Shown piece after piece: positions 57,920-64,000 of a stretch of DNA of 64,000 nucleotides (within the stretch, counting starts at the first letter, position 1; every line of letters starts with the position of its first letter). A program made the translations under genes and the position numbers. The DNA is taken from NCBI RefSeq assembly GCF_000238335.3, contig NZ_AHCB03000005.1:496001-560000 (forward strand), read 5' to 3'. The notes beneath the pieces are model-generated. The model made no database searches. It had not been told where the DNA came from and saw nothing but the letters and a program-made list of their open reading frames with translations. Source of the stretch: Pseudoalteromonas marina (lineage in GTDB: Bacteria; Pseudomonadota; Gammaproteobacteria; Enterobacterales; Alteromonadaceae).

Positions 57920-57928
57920 GGGGGGGGG
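57920..57928. repeat. G9 homopolymer upstream of the diguanylate cyclase gene
   Basis: Nine Gs in a row on the + strand lie in the 202-bp gap between the 127-residue gene and the cyclase gene, about 133 bp before the cyclase ATG. Length changes here could alter promoter spacing if a promoter overlaps it. Confidence 0.85.
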
Positions 57929-57989
57929 TATAAATTAATTACACAGGCATAAATTAGTCCTGTGCAATTTAGAAATTAATTGTTGTTAA

Positions 57990-58373
57990 TTAAAGTTCTT
58001 TTTCATTTTCAACTTGCGGATCAGCGCTTTTATAGGCTCTGCCATTGCACTCAACGTTAAATACTAAACAGGCAGTGCCTGGGTTTTCATCGGTATCGAT
58101 AATGGTAATTGTACGGCCGCTATCGCTTACTTTACAGCTGAAGTTCTGGGCGCAAGGCGTTTCTTTATCGACATCAGTAATAGTAGCGCCGGTGAATAAA
58201 AAACCTTTAGCAAGCGTGGCTTCATCTAAACTGTAAATGCCTGCGGTTTCGGTTCTAACAACTCCGCCGCCAGTCACTTCATTGCCATTTATAGAGTATG
58301 TAAAGTTAGCTTCGCCGTCATTGCCTAGCACAATGTTGACTGTAAAGTGAATTTGCTCTTGAGTGTTATTCAT
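57990..58373 (-). CDS. Small unknown protein, probable partner of the nSTAND1 regulator
   Basis: The 127-residue protein has no signal peptide or membrane segment and looks all-beta (FTVNIVLGNDGEANFTYSI, GRTITIIDTDENPGTACLVFNVECNG), ending with an acidic SADPQVENEKEL. It has four cysteines. The final DPQ-containing tail recalls small uncharacterised marine gammaproteobacterial proteins sometimes called the DP-EP family, but I am unsure. It starts 23 bp after the giant regulator gene on the same strand, with AAGGAAA before the ATG, so the two should be co-transcribed. Confidence 0.72.
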   Translation of the reverse strand: MNNTQEQIHFTVNIVLGNDGEANFTYSINGNEVTGGGVVRTETAGIYSLDEATLAKGFLFTGATITDVDKETPCAQNFSCKVSDSGRTITIIDTDENPGTACLVFNVECNGRAYKSADPQVENEKEL

Positions 58374-58396
58374 ATTATTTCCTTTTGTATTTATGG

Positions 58397-61300
58397 TTAT
58401 AGTTGAAAGTTGTTGATGCCTAGTTTAACTAGGCGTGCTTTTGTTTTGGATATTTCGTTTGCACGATTTAAGCAGGTATAAGCTTGCACAATCGGGTAAC
58501 TTATCTGAATGCTTAAACTTGTTTTTGTTGTTGCGGCAATAGCATTAACAGCGCTTAAGCAAAACTCACTTATTTTTTCATTATTAAAAGCTAATTTTGC
58601 TTTTAGTAAATTGACTCTTGTATGGATTATATTGTTTCCAGTTTGCATTTGATTAGCTATTTGTTGTTTATAGTCTTCACTATCTTCAAGTTCTGCTAAT
58701 AATTTTTCTGCCTTAGATCTTAACTCCCTATCACTAAAATAGTGAATAAGACTTATTTGTGTATTAATTGCAAAGCTATTTTTAAAGCCTTGAGCTTTCA
58801 AGAATTTGATAATATTTATAATTCGCTTATCAACGTTTTTATTATTTGAAAGTACTAACTGGTGGGCCAGAAAACGATAGTAAGCACGCTGAAAATATTT
58901 ACTTTTTGGATCTTGAAGTCGAGCTTTGTCTATTGTTTTCGTCGCTAGCTGCGCTTTTTCGTAAGCATCTCGTTTATTAGGAAGATAACTCAAAAGATAA
59001 CTCTGCTGAATATAAATATTTGCAATGCTTTTAAATAGACCTGCGTCTATTGGGTAGCTAATAAGCATATTATTTAATTCGTCTGATGCATCTTTATAAA
59101 TGCTTAGTGCTGCATTAAAGTTACCTAAACTCTCTTCTGTTTTTGCTAGCCAGCTGATTGTGTCAGCCTTATCACGTAATAAGTTTTTATTATTGGGTTT
59201 AAGCTCAAGGGCTTTGTTTTTAAGGGCAAGCGATTTTGTAAAGCGTTGTTTCGCGGCTGTGTAGTCAAATTTCTCTGTGTATAATGACCCCAACGAATTA
59301 TGTGAATACGACAACTCCATAATGGCATTAAAATCATTGGGTGCTAACGAATACATTTTCTCACTGTAGACATGATATTTCTTAAATAATGGCTCAGTAG
59401 CAGCGTAATCACTTTTATCATAATGGAGCTGGCCGAGCCAAAAAGCATTGGCACCGGCAAGCGTGAGTAGTTCTAAATTGTTAGGCTGTATTTTTAAGAG
59501 TGCTTCAAGGCGAGTGCGGGCGTTTTCAAAGGCGGTGAAGGCCTCAATGGTTTTCCCGCGGGAATAGGCCACTTCCCCCATGGCTTCGAGAGTTTGCGCG
59601 TACTGAAAGCGACTTTTAAATTCGGCTTGTTGACTGCTAAAGTTAAATAGCGAGCTTGGTTCCTCAACTTGATTAGTAAAATACTCAAGTGCTTTATTAC
59701 TAATGCCATCCAGTAAATCCATACGCTTTACGCTGCGTAACTTGTCGGCAAAATCACCTACCATAAACCCGAGTAAGCTTTCGGCTTCTTGGCGTTTTTG
59801 CTGTGCAAGTTGCTGTGCTTGAAAGCTGGTAAAACTCATAAACAGGGCTACGCAGGTAAGTAAACAAAGCAAAGCGACCGTGCCACGTTTTATGGTTGTT
59901 TTTGTTTTACTATGCTTAAGAGAGCTGGCTATAAGGGCGTGTTCGTCATCGTCTAATTTAAATAGCTTATCATTAAGTAATAGCTGCGCTTCTTGTAGCG
60001 GTTTACCTGACGCAAGGAGGTAAGCACTACTTTTATCCTCATCTATCCAATTTTGTGCTTGGTGTTGTAAGCGGCTTTTTATTGCTAATGCATCTTTGTG
60101 ATCGCTTATCCACTGCTTTGCTCGTGGCCACTGGCGTAATAAGGCTTCGTGCGCAAGGCTAAAACAGGCTTCGCCATTTTGTAAGTGCGATACAAATAAG
60201 CGGCTGTCTACCATGGCTTGTACAAGCTCTTTTTGGCTGATGTTGGTTAATGCTTGCCAGCGGGCTGCGCGGCTAGTGACGGTTTTACCGTCAGGGTTTA
60301 GCGTTACTAATTGCGATAACACGCTTTTTAGTTGCTGCTGTTGCTCGTTACTAAGGGCAATAAATACATCTTCTGCCTTCTTACCTATGGCGCCCTCAAT
60401 ACCACCGAGCTTTGTGTAAATACTGTGCAGTAGCTCGTTGTTATCACTGCGCTGTAAGTACAGCTCTTGCAGAGTGTATTGCAGCATGGGTAATGCATCG
60501 GGGTTATTGGCGGTGTCGGCGCAGAGTATTTCATCCAGTGGTGTTTTAGTGTGTGGGTCTTGTGAAAACGTTAAATTAGCGGTTATTGCTGGCATGCGAA
60601 TAATTTGTTGTAGTTCGTGCCGGTTTGGTGGTGTTAAGTCGTAATGTGCGCCATGAGCTTTACCTGCCATAAGGCTTGGTTGCTCAACAACTAAAGGGTA
60701 AAAGTCGTTTCTACATGCACTGAATACAATGACTGCTTTAGACGTTGCTAAGCGTTCAATAACCGATAAAAATTGGCTACGTGTTTCGTTATCAAATAAA
60801 GGTGATGAAAGTAGGACCTCTAAACGATCTATGAACAAAAATAATTTCGGGTTTTTGAGTGTTGTTACCGTTTTAGTTAGGGCATTTGTTAAAGTATGAA
60901 TAACGTTATTGGTGTTTTGCGTTAATTGCTGGGCGAGTGTTTCGGCACTTAAACCATCAAATACAGGAAGGTTATTTATATCCCAATCAAGCATGGCAGA
61001 CGCTAAGTCTAAATAAAGTCGACTGTGGTCAATATCTGCAAAATCTAGTTGAGTATACGAAACAACACCAATCCCGTTGTAGCCGCGCTCATCAAGCAGT
61101 TTAGGTAAAATGCCTGCGTTCACTAAGGATGATTTTCCAGTACCACTTGGACCTAAAATTAAGCAAAAAGCGCGACCAAAATTCACTTGGCTAGCCACTC
61201 TTTCCAATAAAGTGGTAATAGCCTGATTTCGGCCAAAAAACAGGTGATTATCGGTTGTATTATAAGCGCTTAATCCTAAGAAGGGAGAGCCACCTTGCCA

Positions 61301-61648
61301 GCTTGTTACTTTGGGGGCTTCTTCACTTAAAGGAAAGTCTAACTTTGCAATAATACGGTAGCCACGTTTTCTTATTGTTTCTATGTATTGTGGTGCACTT
61401 GCTTTATCGCCAAGAGCTTTACGTAACTGTGTGATTGTTTTATGTAACGGATTATCACCTACTTCAATATTTTTCCAACAGTGGTTAAGTAGTTCGTCAC
61501 TGCTAACAAGCTCCCCTTTTTTTGAGCATAAATAGATCAAAACATCCATGGCTTTTGGTTCTAGCTGCTTGTTTTTACCAGCATGTTGAATGCTGTTTGA
61601 TAGGGGGCTTACCTGCCAATCGCCTAAATAAAATGGGCTGAGGTTCAT
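58397..61648 (-). CDS. Membrane-bound regulator: OmpR-type winged helix, nSTAND1 ATPase, TM segment and TPRs
   Basis: The 1083-residue protein joins several modules. Residues 1-103 are an OmpR/CadC-type DNA-binding domain (ITQLRKALGDKASAPQYIETIRKRGYRI). Residues 122-140 carry the nSTAND1 lead motif ending LFFGR. Walker A is GPSGTGKSS (166-174) and Walker B is LFLFID (Asp274). HEALLRQWPRAKQWI (500-514) closes the STAND module. A single hydrophobic helix lies at about 589-609. The remaining 470 residues are helical TPR-like repeats, probably periplasmic. It therefore looks like a one-piece sensor and transcription factor with an NTP-driven switch. It heads an operon with the 127-residue gene; its target and signal are unknown. 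Confidence 0.9.
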   Translation of the reverse strand: MNLSPFYLGDWQVSPLSNSIQHAGKNKQLEPKAMDVLIYLCSKKGELVSSDELLNHCWKNIEVGDNPLHKTITQLRKALGDKASAPQYIETIRKRGYRIIAKLDFPLSEEAPKVTSWQGGSPFLGLSAYNTTDNHLFFGRNQAITTLLERVASQVNFGRAFCLILGPSGTGKSSLVNAGILPKLLDERGYNGIGVVSYTQLDFADIDHSRLYLDLASAMLDWDINNLPVFDGLSAETLAQQLTQNTNNVIHTLTNALTKTVTTLKNPKLFLFIDRLEVLLSSPLFDNETRSQFLSVIERLATSKAVIVFSACRNDFYPLVVEQPSLMAGKAHGAHYDLTPPNRHELQQIIRMPAITANLTFSQDPHTKTPLDEILCADTANNPDALPMLQYTLQELYLQRSDNNELLHSIYTKLGGIEGAIGKKAEDVFIALSNEQQQQLKSVLSQLVTLNPDGKTVTSRAARWQALTNISQKELVQAMVDSRLFVSHLQNGEACFSLAHEALLRQWPRAKQWISDHKDALAIKSRLQHQAQNWIDEDKSSAYLLASGKPLQEAQLLLNDKLFKLDDDEHALIASSLKHSKTKTTIKRGTVALLCLLTCVALFMSFTSFQAQQLAQQKRQEAESLLGFMVGDFADKLRSVKRMDLLDGISNKALEYFTNQVEEPSSLFNFSSQQAEFKSRFQYAQTLEAMGEVAYSRGKTIEAFTAFENARTRLEALLKIQPNNLELLTLAGANAFWLGQLHYDKSDYAATEPLFKKYHVYSEKMYSLAPNDFNAIMELSYSHNSLGSLYTEKFDYTAAKQRFTKSLALKNKALELKPNNKNLLRDKADTISWLAKTEESLGNFNAALSIYKDASDELNNMLISYPIDAGLFKSIANIYIQQSYLLSYLPNKRDAYEKAQLATKTIDKARLQDPKSKYFQRAYYRFLAHQLVLSNNKNVDKRIINIIKFLKAQGFKNSFAINTQISLIHYFSDRELRSKAEKLLAELEDSEDYKQQIANQMQTGNNIIHTRVNLLKAKLAFNNEKISEFCLSAVNAIAATTKTSLSIQISYPIVQAYTCLNRANEISKTKARLVKLGINNFQL

Positions 61649-61805
61649 AGTGACTCATTGTTGTTTTTGCTGATCTAAATATGTATCGGCTTGTTAAGCT
61701 GTAACTTTATAGTACAGAAAAAATGGCAAACCAGTATGGCTTTTAGTCAGTGGTGTTGAGTTATTTTAACGCCAGCCCTTGGCTAGACCAGCGTTGTATT
61801 TACAG

Positions 61806-62636
61806 TTATAGGTCGTTTTTATTTATGGTAACAACACGTTGCGGGAAAGGAATTTCGATATTGGCGTCGTTAATGGCTTTGTACACTCCACCGTTTATAG
61901 CTAACTTTGTTTCTATAATTTTCGTGGTGGGTACCCAGTATCGGTAGCTAAGGGTCACACCGCTATCGGCAAAGCGCTCAATGCCTATTTGCGAGTGCGG
62001 GTTTTGAGCAACTAACTCGTGTGCGTTGAGTACCTCTTCAATAAGATTAATTGCGGTATCGGCACATGCGCTATAGGCAATATCTATTTCACCCTTAACT
62101 AACGAGTAACTAAATGAGTTATGAATTATTTCGCCCATTATATGTTTGTTAGGGATGGTGATTTCTACTTTTTCTTCATCTATTAAAATGGTGTAGCCAA
62201 GCTCTATTGTTTTAACTTGACCGCTTACATTTTTAACTTCAATAGTATCGCCAACTACAAAAGGGCGTGTAGCGATAATGGCAAGGCCAGCACCATAATT
62301 AGACAGCATGCCCTGTAGTGCTAAACCTGCACCCAAAGAAGCTGCACCTATTGCCGCCACAAAGGGAGTAACACTTATCCCTATCTTGCCAAGCGCTATA
62401 ATAATAACCATAACAATAAGCAGTACTTTTACAACACTACTAACAAAGTTTGTAAGCGTAATATCCACATTATGGCGAGTCATTAAATTGGCGACTATTT
62501 TAGATAGTTTTTGTGCTATCCAAAGGCCAATCAACAATATAAAAACAGCCCCTACAATTTGCATGCTGTAGGTAACTAAATACTCAGTGAGCATATTGTA
62601 ATACTTTTCAAACTGTTCGATTTCAGAACTGATCAT
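61806..62636 (-). CDS. Small-conductance mechanosensitive channel (MscS family)
   Basis: The 276-residue protein matches MscS in length and plan: three N-terminal helices, the pore-lining TM3 GAASLGAGLALQGMLSNYGAGLAIIATRPF with the Gly/Ala pattern, then the beta-domain (GDTIEVKNVSGQVKTIELGYTIL, ITIPNKHIMGEIIHNSF) and an alpha/beta end domain. It should open under high membrane tension and release solutes on osmotic downshock. It lies on the same strand as lrgBA, 37 bp downstream, so it may be in their transcript. Confidence 0.94.
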   Translation of the reverse strand: MISSEIEQFEKYYNMLTEYLVTYSMQIVGAVFILLIGLWIAQKLSKIVANLMTRHNVDITLTNFVSSVVKVLLIVMVIIIALGKIGISVTPFVAAIGAASLGAGLALQGMLSNYGAGLAIIATRPFVVGDTIEVKNVSGQVKTIELGYTILIDEEKVEITIPNKHIMGEIIHNSFSYSLVKGEIDIAYSACADTAINLIEEVLNAHELVAQNPHSQIGIERFADSGVTLSYRYWVPTTKIIETKLAINGGVYKAINDANIEIPFPQRVVTINKNDL

Positions 62637-62673
62637 TATGGGCTTTTAACTCGTGTAATTAAATTTTTGTAAA

Positions 62674-63393
62674 CTATAGCAAACTGTTTACTAAAAAAGG
62701 ATAGAGGAGTGGGACTATTATGGCCGTTAGCAATGCACTGAGCGCCATAGCTACTGATGAAAATGCACCTATTTTAGGGTGTTCAGCAAGTGCCGCTGCT
62801 GTCCCAATAGCGTGGCAGGCCGTCCCCATAGCAACCCCTTGGGATTCATGACTGCCTATTTTTACTAATTTAAACAGCATGAAACCAAATAATGCCCCTA
62901 ATAAGCCAATAAAAATAACCATAGCGGCGGCCAAAGAGCTGATCCCCCCCAACGAATCTGTAACAATTAACGAAATAGGCGTAGTGACGCTAAGTGCCGC
63001 CACAGAGGCACTTAACTCAGAAGGAACCTTAAAAAATACACTTAATAAAAAAGCCACAAAAGTTGCATTTACAATACCTAGACCGCAAGTACCTAGTATG
63101 AGTAATAGATTTTTACGTACATGAATAAACTGCTGATACAAAGGTAGCGCTAATGCGACAATGGCGGGCTCTAAAAGCCAGCTTAGTAGCTGGCTATGAT
63201 GGGCAAACTTGGAGTAAGGCAGGTTTAAGTTAATCAATAACAAAGCAATAACGGCAATACTTAAAAAAACAGGGTTTGTAATTGACTTTAAAGCACTGCT
63301 TTTCATGCGTACGTTAAACGCCCTAAGCAGTAAAAACAAAGCAATAATTATAGGAACACACAACCACCAAATGTCAGGCTTTAATTCAGTCAT
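62674..63393 (-). CDS. lrgB: LrgB/CidB-family inner-membrane protein
   Basis: The 239-residue protein has six to eight helices and the family motifs LLEPAIVALALPLYQQ, SVTTPISLIVTDSLGGISSLAA and GVAMGTACHAIGTAAAL. LrgB-type proteins are tied to murein hydrolase control in Staphylococcus and, in other bacteria and plants, to export of small organic acids such as pyruvate, acetate or glycolate. It overlaps the lrgA-type gene by 8 bp, so the two are coupled. Confidence 0.93.
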   Translation of the reverse strand: MTELKPDIWWLCVPIIIALFLLLRAFNVRMKSSALKSITNPVFLSIAVIALLLINLNLPYSKFAHHSQLLSWLLEPAIVALALPLYQQFIHVRKNLLLILGTCGLGIVNATFVAFLLSVFFKVPSELSASVAALSVTTPISLIVTDSLGGISSLAAAMVIFIGLLGALFGFMLFKLVKIGSHESQGVAMGTACHAIGTAAALAEHPKIGAFSSVAMALSALLTAIIVPLLYPFLVNSLL

Positions 63394-63742
63394 TGTTTTT
63401 TCTGCTTTTGAAAAAAACCATCACTGAGCTAACTAGTAATAATGTACTTGCTGGCACAATAAAAATAACAGACATTAAAAAAGGCCAATTAGATTTTATA
63501 AGGTTTAGGTGTTCAATAAAGCCAACGCCAGCGGGAATAAAAAAAATAGGCATAACATTTAAAATTGGGGAGGCACAAGGCTTTAGGTGTTGCTCTTTTA
63601 CTATGCCTGCTAGCAGCAACACCAATAAAATAACCATAGCGAGTAAAGGTGCAGGAAAGCTGCCTCCTGTATAATACATAATAAGTTTAGCGCAGGCTAA
63701 ACACAGCAAAATGATTGCGCTACTTAATAGGTATTTCATCAT
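63386..63742 (-). CDS. lrgA: LrgA/CidA-family holin-like inner-membrane protein
   Basis: The 118-residue protein has four helices and the LrgA/CidA layout: a YYTGGSFPAPLLAMVILLVLLL segment with the conserved P-x-P-L-L-x-M, then a short charged loop (KEQHLKPCASPI) and NVMPIFFIPAGVGFIEH. It is the partner of lrgB, which follows it and overlaps it by 8 bp. No LytR/LytS-type regulator is in the window. Confidence 0.92.
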   Translation of the reverse strand: MMKYLLSSAIILLCLACAKLIMYYTGGSFPAPLLAMVILLVLLLAGIVKEQHLKPCASPILNVMPIFFIPAGVGFIEHLNLIKSNWPFLMSVIFIVPASTLLLVSSVMVFFKSRKNND

Positions 63743-63827
63743 TATTACTCAATTTAATAGGGTGCATTTAGTTTAACAATCAAAAACAGTGTGTACATTG
63801 TGCCTTAGTATTACCGATATTAATGCA

Positions 63828-64000
63828 TTACCACCGTTTGGCGTTTTTGTATTTTATATCGGATTTACCTTTTGCTTTTGCAATGGCTTTTTTTGTATTT
63901 GGGTTTGCTAGTAAACGAATTTGACTCCAGGTTTCTTTTGCGAGTATTTTTCGTTGCCGTGACTTGTAGCTTAATTGAGTAATACGTTTTATGGCAGCTA
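63828..64000 (-). CDS. C-terminal end of an unidentified basic protein (partial)
   Basis: The minus-strand frame ending in TAA at 63828-63830 is open to the window edge and gives 56 residues. They are strikingly basic (ITQLSYKSRQRKILAK and NPNTKKAIAKAKGKS, ending KYKNAKRW) and contain no start codon in the window. The composition suggests a nucleic-acid-binding tail, but no family is recognised. The gap 63743-63827 to lrgA shows no clear terminator. Confidence 0.45.
   Translation of the reverse strand, partial: AAIKRITQLSYKSRQRKILAKETWSQIRLLANPNTKKAIAKAKGKSDIKYKNAKRW

Noticed and set aside
62944..62950. C7 run inside lrgB as a phase-variation tract
   Set aside because: Seven bases is short for slippage control and the reading frame is intact; the two G9 tracts are much stronger candidates.

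Overview
The window is chromosomal DNA of a low-to-moderate GC marine gammaproteobacterium of the Alteromonadales, most like Pseudoalteromonas. The basis is gene order (ftsB-ispD-ispF-truD-surE-pcm-yqaA-nlpD-rpoS facing mutS, then pncC-recA; fau-rpiA-serA; metK diverging from tkt), an AT-rich codon style, TonB receptor and DcaP-type porin genes, and a Pel operon. This is inferred from content; no database search was possible. No rRNA, tRNA or CRISPR array was seen.

Layout. 1-12.5 kb: end of a possible membrane protein, a divergent radA, an unknown anchored protein, serA-rpiA-fau and an unknown gene, metK (candidate MetJ site) diverging from tkt, ppnP, a short ribosome hibernation factor, an Nramp-like transporter without the classical metal motif, and a GNAT gene. 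12.8-14.9 kb: a small accessory island that looks like an integrase-less integron cassette cluster. It holds a polyproline membrane protein, a HEPN-like protein, a tiny membrane protein, attC-like sites and a shrunken IS3-family remnant. 14.9-17.8 kb: a VWA/MoxR pair, DUF1653 and DUF2947 genes. 17.8-29.2 kb: the conserved ftsB-to-rpoS block, mutS, pncC and recA with an E. coli-like LexA-controlled promoter.

29.4-38 kb: a TonB siderophore receptor with a Fur-like site, a DcaP-like porin, acs followed across a terminator by a LuxR-type response regulator (CrbR-like), and an AbgT transporter. 38.1-44.8 kb: purU, a large unknown membrane protein, a type IB topoisomerase gene split by one extra AAAAC unit, and an L,D-transpeptidase gene followed by an M15-type peptidase gene (peptidoglycan enzymes).

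44.8-61.6 kb: a long co-directional minus-strand block. From its upstream end it holds a 1083-residue membrane regulator (OmpR-type winged helix, nSTAND1 ATPase, one TM segment, TPR-like repeats), a small unknown partner, a PAS-GGEEF diguanylate cyclase without an inhibitory I-site, and a complete pelABCDEFG operon. PelD keeps an RxxD c-di-GMP-binding motif, so the cyclase, PelD and the Pel machine form a plausible local circuit. A nine-G tract inside pelF could switch Pel synthesis off by slippage, and a second G9 tract lies upstream of the cyclase gene. 61.8-64 kb: an MscS-type channel, lrgB-lrgA and the end of an unidentified basic protein.
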